DNA from: Nocardiopsis alkaliphila YIM 80379
Lineage (GTDB): Bacteria > Actinomycetota > Actinomycetes > Streptosporangiales > Streptosporangiaceae
Direction: 5' to 3'
Assembly (NCBI RefSeq): GCF_000341005.1
Contig: NZ_ANBD01000130.1
Location: 1-64,000, forward strand
DNA: 64,000 bases
The notes under the pieces are model-generated. The model was not told the origin of the DNA and ran no database searches. It was given only the letters and a program-made list of their open reading frames with translations. This document shows, one piece after another, positions 15,810-24,970 of the stretch (positions within the stretch are counted from its first letter, which is position 1; each line of letters starts with the position of its first letter). A program made the translations under genes and the position numbers.

Positions 15810-17444
15810 ATGAGTAAGACCACGCAAGCACCCAAGGCGCTGCGCGGCGTCGGCAACTACATCGACGACCGCTTTCACCTGGCCAAGACCGGTGAGAAGA
15901 ACCTGCGCAAGGTCTTCCCGAACCACTGGTCGTTCATGCTGGGCGAGATCGCGCTGTACTCGTTCATCATCCTGCTCCTGAGCGGCGTGTTCCTCACGCT
16001 CTGGTTCAAGCCGAGCATGATGGAAGTCGTCTACGACGGCTCCTACGAGCGCCTCCAGGGCGTTCCCATGAGTGAGGCGTTCGCCTCGACCCTGCACATC
16101 AACTTCGATGTCCGGGGCGGACTCCTCATGCGGCAGATCCACCACTGGGCCGCGTTGATCTTCGTGGCCTCGCTCGTGGTGCACATGCTCCGGGTGTTCT
16201 TCACCGGTGCGTTCCGTAAGCCGCGTGAGATCAACTGGCTCATCGGTATCGCCATCTTCACCCTGGCCATGGTCGAGGGCCTCTTCGGCTACTCGCTGCC
16301 GGACGACCTGCCCTCCGGCATGGGTGTGCGCATCCTCCAGGGCGTGATGTTGGCGCTTCCGCTCGTGGGCTCCTACATCTCGATGTTCCTGTTCGGCGGA
16401 GAGTTCCCCGGCGAGGACATCATCACGCGGCTGTACATGCTGCACATCCTGCTGATCCCGGCGCTTCTGCTGGCGCTCATCGTCGCCCACTTCATGATCC
16501 TGTGGCACCAGAAGCACACGCAGTATCCGGGACAGCAACGAACGGACAAGACCGTGGTCGGAACACCCATGTTCCCGGCCTTCGCGGTCAAGGCGGGTGG
16601 GTTCTTCTTCTTCACCTTCGCCGTGACCGCCGGTTTGAGCGCGTTCGTACAGATCAACCCGATCCACCTGTTCGGCCCCTTCACCCCGACGTCCATCACC
16701 TCCGGCCTCCAGCCGGACTGGTACATGGGCTTCATGGAGGGTTCGCTGCGCATCTTCCCGAACACGCTGGACTTCACGATCCCGATCGGTGACGGATACC
16801 CCATCGTCACCGCCGTGCTCGTGCCCGGTCTGGTGATTCCGGGTCTGATCTTCGGTGCCTTGGCCCTGTGGCCGTTCATCGAACAGTGGATCACCGGGGA
16901 CAAGCGGGCCCGCAACGTCGCCGACCGTCCGCGCAACGCTCCGACCCGTACCGCTCTGGGCGTCGCCGGGATCACCTTCTACGGTGTGCTCTGGCTCGCC
17001 GGTTCGAACGACGTCCTGTCGGAGACGTTCTCGATCGACCTGTACCTGACCACGTACATCTTCCGTGTACTGGCCATCGCCGGTCCGATCGTGGGCTACA
17101 TCATCACCAAGCGGATCTGTCTGGGTCTGCAGCGCCGTGACCGGGAGACCCTGGAACACGGTTACGAGAGCGGCATCATCCAGCAGCTGCCCAGTGGTGA
17201 GTTCATCGAGGTCCACAAGGAGAGCTCGGCCGAAAGCACCCACGTGCTGAAGGAGAAGCCGGCCCTCACCTCCACCGCGCTGGAGGAGCCCGAGACCGAC
17301 GACAAGGGTGTGGAGAACCCCGACGCCCGCAAGGGCATGGGTAAGCTCCGCCGCTCCCTGGCTCACTGGTACACGAAGGACGACGTGTCCTTCGAGGGTG
17401 TGGAGCCCTTCCGAGGGCATCACACCCAGGACGAGGGCCACTAG
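15810..17444 (+). CDS. qcrB: Cytochrome b subunit of the bc1 complex
   Basis: 544 residues, ATG three bases after the qcrA stop. At least eight membrane helices. Heme b ligand regions: HHWAALIFVASLVVHMLRVF (first helix pair) and LHILLIPALLLALIVAHFMILWH. The quinol-site PDWYMGFMEG corresponds to the PEW motif region, here PDW as in other actinobacteria. A C-terminal cytoplasmic extension of about 120 residues (from about 425) is typical of the phylum. QcrB oxidises menaquinol and is the target of Q203-type inhibitors in mycobacteria. A strong terminator follows. Confidence 0.97.
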   Translation: MSKTTQAPKALRGVGNYIDDRFHLAKTGEKNLRKVFPNHWSFMLGEIALYSFIILLLSGVFLTLWFKPSMMEVVYDGSYERLQGVPMSEAFASTLHINFDVRGGLLMRQIHHWAALIFVASLVVHMLRVFFTGAFRKPREINWLIGIAIFTLAMVEGLFGYSLPDDLPSGMGVRILQGVMLALPLVGSYISMFLFGGEFPGEDIITRLYMLHILLIPALLLALIVAHFMILWHQKHTQYPGQQRTDKTVVGTPMFPAFAVKAGGFFFFTFAVTAGLSAFVQINPIHLFGPFTPTSITSGLQPDWYMGFMEGSLRIFPNTLDFTIPIGDGYPIVTAVLVPGLVIPGLIFGALALWPFIEQWITGDKRARNVADRPRNAPTRTALGVAGITFYGVLWLAGSNDVLSETFSIDLYLTTYIFRVLAIAGPIVGYIITKRICLGLQRRDRETLEHGYESGIIQQLPSGEFIEVHKESSAESTHVLKEKPALTSTALEEPETDDKGVENPDARKGMGKLRRSLAHWYTKDDVSFEGVEPFRGHHTQDEGH

Positions 17445-17474
17445 GTTCCTCGGGGCCTCGCCCCGAACGTGGTG

Positions 17475-17513
17475 ACGACGGACCCGGCCGCCGAGCGCGG
17501 CCGGGTCCGTCGT
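17475..17513 (+). terminator. Terminator of the ctaE-qcrCAB operon
   Basis: Perfect 16-bp stem (17475-17490 with 17498-17513) with a seven-base loop, 30 bases past the qcrB stop. Confidence 0.9.
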
Positions 17514-18056
17514 GTTCCCGGGAAAGAGACTCTGCCCGCGTCGACCTTTACTCCACCACGTGGTGTGTGTACCGGCCAAGACTCGCCATCGCGGGAACGC
17601 TCCACCCACAGGTCGGTGGTCCACGGTGGCGCCACGGACCGGCACCGGGGTGGGCCGGCGCCTCACCCGCCAGGGCGGAGGAGGTCTCCGGTTCGCGCCA
17701 CCACCTTGGGGCGTGGCCGGCGTCGGGCCCGAACACACGACCGGACCGTGACCAGGGACGAGGAAACCCGCCGTCTGGTCGTGGAACGCGCGCACGACGC
17801 GCGTGTCCGGGGCTCGGGGAAGGGACTCGAAGGGCCCGGCGGACCCGCCCCCGTCCGGGGGGCGTAGGACCACAGGTGGGGTCGAGTACGGCTGTCGAAC
17901 ACCGCTCGGGAACGGGGACCGATACCACCGGGTGGTGTGAGTCAGCGCCGTATCGGCTTCTGCGGCGCTGGAACTCCAGGGGCGGCTCTCCCCTCGACGT
18001 CGAGGGCGTCGGCTCTTCTCGGTGTCTCTGATGGCCTCTGGTGGCCTGAACAGGCC

Positions 18057-18094
18057 GAAGGGGGTCGACGCCCGTTCGGGCACCGACCCCCTTC
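18057..18094 (-). terminator. Terminator of the acyl-CoA synthetase gene
   Basis: Perfect 11-bp outer stem (18057-18067 with 18084-18094) around an inner GCCCG/CGGGC hairpin, 18 bases past the stop codon. Confidence 0.85.
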
Positions 18095-18112
18095 ACAGGA
18101 CCCGACGCGGAA

Positions 18113-19921
18113 TCAGCCCGCGTAGATGTCGTCGATCTCCTTGCTCCACTGCTTGGAGACCACGTGACGCTTGACCTTCAGGGAGGCGGTCATCTGGCCG
18201 CCCTCCTCGGTGAAGTCGGTCGGCAGGATCTTGAACTTCTTGATGCCCTCGGCCTTGGACACGGCCTTGTTGGCGTCATCGATGGCGCTCTGGATGGCCG
18301 CGTTCAGGTCGGCGTCTTCGGTCAGGTCGGCGACCTCACCGGTCTTGTTGTTCTGCTCCTTCCAGAGCTCGAACGACTCGGGGTCGATCGTGACCAGGGC
18401 CGCGATGAACTTACGGTTGTCACCGACGACCATGCACTGGCTGACCAGGGCGTGGGCGCGGATGCGGTCCTCCAGGACGGCCGGGGCGACGTTCTTGCCG
18501 CCCGCGGTCACGATGATCTCCTTCTTGCGGCCGGTGATGCTGAGGAAACCGTCCTCGTCGAGGGAACCGAGGTCACCGGTGCGGTAGAAACCGTCCTCGA
18601 AGGCTTCCTTGGTGGCCTTCTCGTTCTTCCAGTAACCGACCATGATGTGGTCGCCCTTGAGCAGGACCTCACCGTCGTCGGCGATACGGATCGTGGTGCC
18701 CGGCAGGGGCTGACCGACGGTGCCGATCTTGTTGAAGGAGGGGCTGCTGACCGAGGTCGGGGCGGTGGTCTCGGTGAGGCCGTAACCCTCGACGATGGTC
18801 AGGCCGGCGCCACGGAAGAAGTGGCCCAAGCGCTCGCCCAGGGCGGAGCCGCCGGATACCGCGTACCGGGCCTCGCCGCCCAGGCGAGCCATCAGCTTGC
18901 CGTAGACGAGTTTCTTGAACAGGCCGTGCTTGAGCTTGAGCGTGAACGGCACGTTGCCCGTGGCCAGGGCCTTGCTGTACGCGATGGCGGTGTCGGCGGC
19001 GGCGTTGAAGATCTTGCCCTTGCCTTCGCTCTCGGCCTTCTGCTGAGCCTTGGTGAAGACCTTCTCGAACACGCGGGGGACCGCGAGCAGGAAGGTGGGC
19101 TTGAAGACGGAGAACTGGTCGATCAGGTCCGGGCCGGTGCTGGGGAAGTGTCCCAGGACGGCCTTGCCCTCGATGACCATCACCTGGACGAACCGCGCGA
19201 AGACGTGGGCCAAGGGGAGGAAGAGCAAGGTGGAGGGGACGCCCTCGTGCTCATGGATGATCGGCTTGGCCGGACCCTCCAGTGCCGAGTGGGCGATGAA
19301 GAGGAAGTTGCGGTGGGTGAGCTCGCAACCCTTGGGACGACCGGTCGTGCCGGAGGTGTAGATGAGGGTGGCCAGGTCGTCGACCTTGACCGCCGTACGA
19401 CGCTTTTCCAGGTCTTCGTCGCTGACGTCGGTGCCCCCGGCGCGCAGGGTCTGGAGGTCGTCGCCGTCGAACTTCCAGACGGAGGTCAGTTCGGGGGCCT
19501 GGGCCTTGACGGACTCCACACGCTCGGCGTGGGCGTCGGTCTCGACGAAGATGGCCTTGGCGCCGGAGTCGGACAGGATCCACTGGATCTGCTCGGCGGA
19601 GGAGGTCTCGTAGATCGGGACGGTGATCGCGCCGATCGACCAGATGGCGTAGTCGACCACGGTCCACTCGTAGCGGGTGCGCGACATGAGGGCGACCCGG
19701 TCGCCCTGCCCGATGCCCGCGCTGATCAGGCCCTTGGCGTATCCGACGACGTCACCGTGCAGCTGCTCGACGGTGACGTCTTGCCACTGACCGGCTCCGC
19801 TTTGTTCCTGGCGACGGGCGGCGATGGCCTTCGGCTCGCTGACCGCGCGCGCAAAGAGCGTGTCGGTCAGCCGCGCCTCGTCGGAGATCTCAGCCTTCGC
19901 GGGAGAGCTGTATTCGCGCAC
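18113..19921 (-). CDS. Long-chain fatty acyl-CoA synthetase (FadD15-like)
   Basis: 602 residues from GTG 19921, which has AGGAG six bases upstream; the frame open to 20023 is unsupported. AMP-forming ligase that activates long-chain fatty acids to acyl-CoA. Motifs: LIYTSGTTGRPKGCELTHRN (A3 phosphate loop), VEGYGLTETTAPTS (A5), FYRTGDLGSLDEDGFLSITGRKKEIIV (A7/A8) and C-terminal catalytic Lys in VSKAEGIKKFKILPTDFTEE (about residue 570). Length and order match Rv2187, whose neighbours in mycobacteria also include pimB and the qcr operon. Chain-length preference cannot be read from sequence. Confidence 0.95.
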   Translation of the reverse strand: MREYSSPAKAEISDEARLTDTLFARAVSEPKAIAARRQEQSGAGQWQDVTVEQLHGDVVGYAKGLISAGIGQGDRVALMSRTRYEWTVVDYAIWSIGAITVPIYETSSAEQIQWILSDSGAKAIFVETDAHAERVESVKAQAPELTSVWKFDGDDLQTLRAGGTDVSDEDLEKRRTAVKVDDLATLIYTSGTTGRPKGCELTHRNFLFIAHSALEGPAKPIIHEHEGVPSTLLFLPLAHVFARFVQVMVIEGKAVLGHFPSTGPDLIDQFSVFKPTFLLAVPRVFEKVFTKAQQKAESEGKGKIFNAAADTAIAYSKALATGNVPFTLKLKHGLFKKLVYGKLMARLGGEARYAVSGGSALGERLGHFFRGAGLTIVEGYGLTETTAPTSVSSPSFNKIGTVGQPLPGTTIRIADDGEVLLKGDHIMVGYWKNEKATKEAFEDGFYRTGDLGSLDEDGFLSITGRKKEIIVTAGGKNVAPAVLEDRIRAHALVSQCMVVGDNRKFIAALVTIDPESFELWKEQNNKTGEVADLTEDADLNAAIQSAIDDANKAVSKAEGIKKFKILPTDFTEEGGQMTASLKVKRHVVSKQWSKEIDDIYAG

Positions 19922-20416
19922 GTGGTACTCCTGGGCGTGTACGGGTTCTGGTGGATGGGGGCGTGACGACCGTAACAACAGATGCCTACTCGTGAGTAGA
20001 ACCGGTTGTCCTTCGGTATCCAACGGTGATCCGAGCTTGACGCACCGGCAAGGTGAAACGTGCTGTTCAGACCGCGTGTCGGGGTCCCCTCCAGGTGATT
20101 CGCGCGCGAGTCCCTCTCGTTCCCCCTTCTGAAACGTGTGCAGGTCACAAGGGTGGTTCGAGCTACGTCTCGCGCGGAGCAGAGGCTACCGCCGCCAGGG
20201 CCTTCGCGCACGTCAAGAGAGCCCGAGTGCCTTATGTGGTCATCGTGGAGCTTTGTGTGGTTACGGCCGTGGTTCGTGCGTCCCCACGTCTACTCCAACG
20301 CGGCGGGTCCCCCGAGTCATCCCTGGCTTCCCCCTGAGCCTGCCCTGAGGGGTCCGCCTCCGCCCGGTTCGGGCGGTTAACGTGATGTCACGGACGCGAC
20401 AGGAGGCTCGCCACAG
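19922..20416. other. 495-bp divergent intergenic region
   Basis: Holds the promoters of the acyl-CoA synthetase and the downstream plus-strand gene. Several short frames exist without family resemblance. The inverted repeat CGTGA-TG-TCACG (20381-20392) lies 25 bases before the plus-strand start and could be an operator. The polyketide-cyclase gene found here in mycobacteria is absent. Confidence 0.5.
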
Positions 20417-20881
20417 ATGACCGAGAACAACGGTGGACGGAATGGGTCCCCGAACGACTCCCCGGACCTGGTCGACGACGCCCTGAAGCTGGTCGACGCG
20501 CTCCAGCGCAAGCTGTTGGTGGCCGGTGTGCGTCGTGGTGTGGACGCGGTCACCCGACCACGACCCGAGAAGGACGTGTGGGAGGAGGCCATTCGGATGG
20601 AGACCGAACCGGAACGCCCTCCCCTGGACGAACTGGCCGACATCCTCCGTAAGAGCGCGCCCGAGGTCGCCGGTCACCTGGGGCGCGCCGGGCTGTCCCT
20701 GGCAAAAGCCCTGGGGCGGACGTGGGGCGTGGTCGAGCGTGGCCTGGAACAGGGGCGCGTGGAGGCCGATCGCGCCCGTGCCGAGCGTGAGGAGCGGGCA
20801 CGGGCCGATCGTGCGCGTGACGAGGGGATGCGCCGCGACTCTCGCGCCGAAGAACTCCCTGGCGGAACGAAGAGTGGCTGA
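20417..20881 (+). CDS. Small charged helical protein upstream of glucokinase
   Basis: 154 residues, ATG with AGGAGG ten bases upstream. The sequence is almost entirely helical and charged: an N-terminal region DDALKLVDALQRKLLVAGVRRGV, a middle stretch SAPEVAGHLGRAGLSLAKALGRTWGVVERGLEQG and a C-terminal Arg/Glu-rich coil. No cysteine, signal peptide or membrane helix. It resembles in size and place the hypothetical gene found just before the ROK glucokinase in Streptomyces (possibly DUF5304), but the match is from memory and unproven. Function unknown. Presumably cotranscribed with, or adjacent to, the glucokinase gene. Confidence 0.7.
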   Translation: MTENNGGRNGSPNDSPDLVDDALKLVDALQRKLLVAGVRRGVDAVTRPRPEKDVWEEAIRMETEPERPPLDELADILRKSAPEVAGHLGRAGLSLAKALGRTWGVVERGLEQGRVEADRARAEREERARADRARDEGMRRDSRAEELPGGTKSG

Positions 20882-21014
20882 AGGGATGGCCGCGGGGTGT
20901 TCGTGGAGGCGAGAGCCTGGTTTAATCGAGTGGTTTACACCATTTGAAAAATCCCTGACCTGAAGTCCGCGACTTATGTCAGGATTCGGGCGTAAGTGTG
21001 AAGGAGCTGCTCCC

Positions 21015-21959
21015 ATGCTGACCATCGGCGTAGACATCGGAGGGACCAAGGTCGCCGCCGGTGTCGTCGACAAGGACGGGCAGATCCTGGACAAGGTCAA
21101 GTACCCCACTCCCGCCAACGATCCCGGCGCACTCGCCGACGTCGTCGCCAAGGCCGTGGAGGAACTGCGCGGCCGGGACGGGGCGTCGATCGGAGCCGTG
21201 GGCGTGGGCGTGGCCGGCTTCGTCGATGAGGATCGGGCCACCGTCCAGGTCGCCGTCAACCTCGGGCTGCGTGACGAACCACTCCGCGATCGCGTGCAAC
21301 GACGGGTGGGGCTGCCCGTGGTCATCGAGAACGACGCCAACGCCGCGGCCTGGGCCGAGGCGCGTTTCGGTGCGGGGCGTGGTAGCGACCACATCGTCTG
21401 CATCACCCTGGGCACCGGGATCGGTGGCGGTCTGGTCCTGGGCGGTGAACTGCACCGGGGGCGCTTCGGAGTCGCCGCGGAGGTCGGCCACTACCGGATG
21501 GTGCCGCACGGTCGTCGCTGCGCCTGTGGCAACCACGGTTGCTGGGAGCAGTACGCCAGTGGTCGCGCCCTCGTCGCCGAGGGGCAGGACCTGGCACGTA
21601 CCGATCCGGACCACGCCGCGCGGATGCTCGAGATCGCGGATGGTCGAGTGGAAGGGATCGGGGGCGAGTGCATCACCCAGGCGGCCCTGGAAGGTGACGC
21701 CGCTGCCCTGGAGTGCTTCCGGATCGTGGGGGAGTGGGCCGGACTGGGCCTGGCCGACCTCGCCGCCATCCTCGACCCCGAGTGCTTCGTCCTGGGTGGG
21801 GGCGTCTCCGACGCGGGCGAGATCATCCTGGACCCGGTCCGTGCGTCCTTCGCCCGTCACGTCCCCGGGCGACCCGGCCGCCGCCTGGCCCAGGTACGCC
21901 TGGCCGAACTCGGTGGTGCCGCCGGCATCGTCGGGGCCGGCGACCTGGCTCGCCGCTGA
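21015..21959 (+). CDS. glkA: ROK-family glucokinase
   Basis: 314 residues from ATG 21015 with AGGAG eight bases upstream; an upstream in-frame ATG at 20976 has no ribosome binding site. ATP-dependent phosphorylation of glucose. Motifs: GVDIGGTKVAAGVVD (phosphate 1), VIENDANAAAWAE (catalytic Asp), LGTGIGGGLVLGG, EVGHYRM and the zinc-binding ROK signature CACGNHGCWEQYASG. In Streptomyces the orthologue mediates glucose repression; whether it does so here is inference. A bidirectional terminator separates it from the convergent acyltransferase. Confidence 0.93.
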   Translation: MLTIGVDIGGTKVAAGVVDKDGQILDKVKYPTPANDPGALADVVAKAVEELRGRDGASIGAVGVGVAGFVDEDRATVQVAVNLGLRDEPLRDRVQRRVGLPVVIENDANAAAWAEARFGAGRGSDHIVCITLGTGIGGGLVLGGELHRGRFGVAAEVGHYRMVPHGRRCACGNHGCWEQYASGRALVAEGQDLARTDPDHAARMLEIADGRVEGIGGECITQAALEGDAAALECFRIVGEWAGLGLADLAAILDPECFVLGGGVSDAGEIILDPVRASFARHVPGRPGRRLAQVRLAELGGAAGIVGAGDLARR

Positions 21960-21972
21960 AGGAACGAAGAAA

Positions 21973-22005
21973 AGGGGTGGTCCGGTAGCTCCCCGGGCCA
22001 CCCCT
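21973..22005. terminator. Bidirectional terminator between glkA and the acyltransferase gene
   Basis: 13-bp stem with one G-T pair (21973-21985 with 21993-22005) in the gap between convergent genes. Confidence 0.85.
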
Positions 22006-22022
22006 CCAGGCCTGTGCCGTTC

Positions 22023-22859
22023 TCAGGTCTCCTCGGCCGACTCGGCCGGGCCGTTCTCCTGCCTACGCTCGGCCTTCCTACGAGCCCGGCGTTCGGCGCG
22101 TTCGTTCTTGCGCTCGGCACGCCGAGCCCGACGACGGTTCTTGTCGTCGGCCTGCTGCTCTCGCTTGGCCTCCTTGGCCTCGGCCTCCAACTCGGTCTTG
22201 ACCGACTGGGCGTAGCGGTCCACGTACTCCTGGCCGGACAGTTCCATCAGCGCGTACATGATCTCGTCGGTGATCGCGCGCAGCACGCGCTGGTCCTTCT
22301 CCATTCCGTAGTAGCGGGAGAAGTCGAGCGGTTCGCCGAACACCACCTTGGGGCGCACACCCAGCTTGGGGATGGTCCGACCCGGAGGCATGATCTTCTC
22401 CAGGTTGATCATGGCCATCGGCACCACCGGGGCCTTGGCCTCCAAGGCCAGCCGGGCCACACCGGTGCGGCCTCGATACAGCTTGCCGTCGGGGGAACGG
22501 GTGCCCTCCGGATAGATGCCCAACAGGTCACCACGCTTGAGCACGCGTAGTCCCGTGCGCAGGGCCGCCTCACTGGCCTTGCCGCCGGAGCGGTCGATGG
22601 GGATCTGTCCCACACCGGTGAAGAACGCTCGACTGACGAAGCCCTTCACCCCTGTGCCGGTGAAGTATTCGGCCTTGGCGAGGAAGGTGATCTTGCGGGG
22701 CAGTGGCAGCGGACCGAAGAAGTGGTCGGAGAACGACAGGTGGTTGCTGACCATGATGGCCGGACCGCGTCTGGGCACGTTCTCCACACCTTCGGCGCGG
22801 GGCTGCCACAACACGGCCAGGATCGGCCCCAGGATCGCTTTGACCACCCAGTAGAACAT
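22023..22859 (-). CDS. 1-acyl-sn-glycerol-3-phosphate acyltransferase-like (PlsC family)
   Basis: 278 residues. Motif I NHLSFSD (HX4D, about residues 39-45), motif III YPEGTRSPDG and the block VVPMAMINLEKIMPPG mark an LPLAT acyltransferase that would put the second acyl chain on lysophosphatidic acid or act on related glycerolipids/PIMs (the mycobacterial counterpart is Rv2182c). The last 60 residues are an unusual highly charged, Arg/Lys/Glu-rich coil (DDKNRRRARRAERKNERAER), absent from short PlsC enzymes. One N-terminal membrane-associating helix is likely. The start ATG is at 22859. Confidence 0.9.
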   Translation of the reverse strand: MFYWVVKAILGPILAVLWQPRAEGVENVPRRGPAIMVSNHLSFSDHFFGPLPLPRKITFLAKAEYFTGTGVKGFVSRAFFTGVGQIPIDRSGGKASEAALRTGLRVLKRGDLLGIYPEGTRSPDGKLYRGRTGVARLALEAKAPVVPMAMINLEKIMPPGRTIPKLGVRPKVVFGEPLDFSRYYGMEKDQRVLRAITDEIMYALMELSGQEYVDRYAQSVKTELEAEAKEAKREQQADDKNRRRARRAERKNERAERRARRKAERRQENGPAESAEET

Positions 22860-23273
22860 CGCTTCAGATCAACCCCTGCACACGCGGGGAGCACTGGGCA
22901 GGATCTGCCACGTCTCACTGTCCCGCTCGGCCGACAACGTCAGGAACGCCCCCGCACGGCCGCGGGGGAGGTCAGGAGTCATCTTCCCACCACGTGAGGG
23001 TCACCGCCAAAGTGTCCACGACCGGACGTGCTCGCCACGTGCCGAGGAGCCGTACCGCGGGGCATGGTCGAGGATACTCACCGGCGCGCGCCGCCCCATG
23101 GCCGGCCGTGGCCGAAGGAGGCCGTGGGAAGGGGCGACGATCCGAGGCCGCGGGGACGAGTGGGGGAACGTTACCGTGCACTCGATGACAAACGGTTGCC
23201 CGACCGACTAGCCTCACGGCTGGGACCCCCGTGCCCCGTCCCCCACCGCGCGATCCCCGGGAGCCAGAGACCA
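22860..23273. other. 414-bp divergent intergenic region
   Basis: Contains the promoters of the acyltransferase and esterase genes. No credible gene, palindrome or RNA element was recognised. Confidence 0.5.
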
Positions 23274-24071
23274 GTGAGACCGACCGACGCCTTGGCCTTG
23301 ATTCCGGGTGCGGAACCCTTCAGCCACATCGGTTCGTCGACCGGTGTCCTGCTCTGCCACGGGTTCACCGGATCTCCCTATTCCATGCGCCCTTGGGCCG
23401 AATACCTGGCCGAGGCCGGATTCACCGTGGAACTGCCACGCCTACCCGGCCACGGCACCACTTGGCAGGACATGGCCACCACCTCCAGCGACGACTGGTA
23501 CTCGGCCGTGGAAGAGACCCTGCTCGACCTGGCCCGCAGGTGCGGCGAGGTGTTCGTCATGGGGCTGTCCATGGGCGGTGCCCTCAGCCTGCGCCTGGCC
23601 CAGGAACACCCCGACCTCGTCACCGGGGTGGTGGTCGTCAACCCCTCGCTGACGGTGGACGACCGTAGGCTCCCGATCATCGCTCCCATTCGTCACCTGG
23701 TGGCCCGCGCCCTGCCTTCCACACCGGGGATCGGAGCCGACGTGGCCCTGGCACAGGACGGCGAGGGCGGCTATGAGCGGGTTCCCACGGCGGCGGCCGC
23801 GACACTCCCGAAGCTGTGGCGCGAGGTTCAGGAGGGCATGTCCGGTTTGCGGGTGCCGATTCTGGCCTACCGGAGCACTCAGGACCACGTTGTCGGGCCA
23901 CGAAGTCTGCGTATCCTCGCTAGGAGAGCGGTCAACACACGGCTGACGGTCCACCTGCTTCACGACAGCTATCACGTGGCGACCCTCGACCATGACGCCG
24001 CCACCATCTTCGAAGGCAGCCTCGCCTTCGTGCGAGAGCACAGCAGAAGCGGGGAAGGAGCCGAGGGATGA
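23274..24071 (+). CDS. Alpha/beta hydrolase, carboxylesterase/monoacylglycerol lipase type
   Basis: 265 residues from GTG 23274; the open frame starting at 23028 lacks hydrolase homology before this point. Oxyanion HGFTGSP after strand 3, nucleophile elbow GLSMGG (about residue 95), catalytic Asp in STQDHVVGP and His in DSYHVATLDHD. This is the pattern of bacterial carboxylesterases such as Est30. Substrate unknown; the next gene's ATG overlaps its stop (ATGA), so the two are coupled. Located between lipid genes, which fits an acyl-ester role but does not prove it. Confidence 0.88.
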   Translation: MRPTDALALIPGAEPFSHIGSSTGVLLCHGFTGSPYSMRPWAEYLAEAGFTVELPRLPGHGTTWQDMATTSSDDWYSAVEETLLDLARRCGEVFVMGLSMGGALSLRLAQEHPDLVTGVVVVNPSLTVDDRRLPIIAPIRHLVARALPSTPGIGADVALAQDGEGGYERVPTAAAATLPKLWREVQEGMSGLRVPILAYRSTQDHVVGPRSLRILARRAVNTRLTVHLLHDSYHVATLDHDAATIFEGSLAFVREHSRSGEGAEG

Positions 24072-24967
24072 CACAACGCCGGGGCAATGGCCTGCCGGCC
24101 GACGCCTACGTTCCCCTGATCCTGCTCGCCCCCTCACACGCCGACCTCATGCTGGAGGCGCTCAGGCGCAGTGGGATCGCCGCCTACGCGGTCCCCTTGG
24201 AGGAGGACGTCCTGGAGCCCGGTGGTGGCCGGACCGAGGATCCGCCCACCGACCACCTCTACGTCGACGCCGAGGAACGTGGCGCCGCCGAGCAGGTCCT
24301 GGGCATGGAACTGCCGGACCTGACCGGCCCCGACCTGTTGGCCCCACGTTCGGGGTCCTCCTCCGAGGGAGAGGAGCAAGGTCAAGGGGCGCAGTCGTCC
24401 GAGGAGAGAACCGAGCCGCCGGTGGGCGGCGACCTCTTGGACGGGCCCGCCACCGACGTGGCCGACGAGTCCCGGCGTTCCGACGGTCAAGACGAGGTCT
24501 GGAACGACCTGGTCGCCCGGTTCTACGATGACCCCGAGCGGCCGGGAGAGCGGCGTGACCGTTCGGTCTGGCCCGACGCCGAGAACCTCGATCCCACCGA
24601 CGAGCGGCGACCGCGGGTCGACGACATCCTCGCTGATCTGCCCCGTGACCTCGATGAGGACACCAAAGACGACCGGCTGGGCGAGGAGGACCGACGGCGG
24701 GCCGAGGCGGACCTGGAGGGCCACTACGAACCTCCGCCTCCGCCCCCGCTGATTCAGGGCGACAGGGTCGGGATCGCCGCCTGGTCCGGCCTCCTCGGTG
24801 TGCCGGCGCTGTTGTTCGGCACGGCTTTCCTGGGTGCCTCCCTGCCCAACTGGATGATGCTCCTGGGTGTCCTGGTCTTCCTCGGCAGTTTCGTGGTGCT
24901 GATCCTGCGCATGAACGACTCACGGCCACCCGGGGGCCACGGCCCCGACGATGGGGCGGTGGTCTGA
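24068..24967 (+). CDS. Conserved actinobacterial membrane protein, acidic linker and two C-terminal helices
   Basis: 299 residues. The N-terminal 80 residues look like a small ferredoxin-like (DUF2007-type) domain: YVPLILLAPSHADLMLEALRRSGIAAYAVPLE ... DHLYVDAEERGAAEQVL. A long disordered acidic region (about 85-225) follows, then a proline run (EPPPPPPLIQ) and two membrane helices (about 234-281). Proteins with this layout are conserved in actinobacteria without assigned function. The ATG overlaps the upstream esterase stop. Its TGA is in the same frame as the downstream kinase, whose first codons follow immediately. Confidence 0.75.
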   Translation: MTQRRGNGLPADAYVPLILLAPSHADLMLEALRRSGIAAYAVPLEEDVLEPGGGRTEDPPTDHLYVDAEERGAAEQVLGMELPDLTGPDLLAPRSGSSSEGEEQGQGAQSSEERTEPPVGGDLLDGPATDVADESRRSDGQDEVWNDLVARFYDDPERPGERRDRSVWPDAENLDPTDERRPRVDDILADLPRDLDEDTKDDRLGEEDRRRAEADLEGHYEPPPPPPLIQGDRVGIAAWSGLLGVPALLFGTAFLGASLPNWMMLLGVLVFLGSFVVLILRMNDSRPPGGHGPDDGAVV

Positions 24968-24970
24968 CCC

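Larger units (their letters stand above)
17445..18112. other. 668-bp intergenic region between qcrB and the acyl-CoA synthetase gene
   Basis: It holds the terminators of both convergent flanking genes (17475-17513 and 18057-18094). The middle 540 bases have open frames on both strands, but none has homologous-looking residues, a ribosome binding site or a plausible start. No gene is called. Confidence 0.6.

Noticed and set aside
14649-18083. 1144-codon open frame antisense to qcrC-qcrA-qcrB
   Set aside because: Codon bias of a very GC-rich operon leaves the antisense frame free of stops. The translation is low-complexity (Gly/Arg/Asp/His-rich), lacks any family motif, and lies over three certain genes.
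17548-18096. 182-codon minus-strand frame and a 154-codon plus-strand frame in the qcrB-synthetase gap
   Set aside because: The sequences are Arg/Pro-rich, overlap the terminator of the acyl-CoA synthetase gene, and show no start signal or recognisable family.
18164-19966. 600-codon open frame antisense to the acyl-CoA synthetase gene
   Set aside because: Mirror of a real gene; Gly/Val/Asp-rich translation without domains or ribosome binding site.
20944-20979. TTGAAA/TTATGT promoter before glkA
   Set aside because: The spacing of 24 bases is too long for a sigma70-type promoter.
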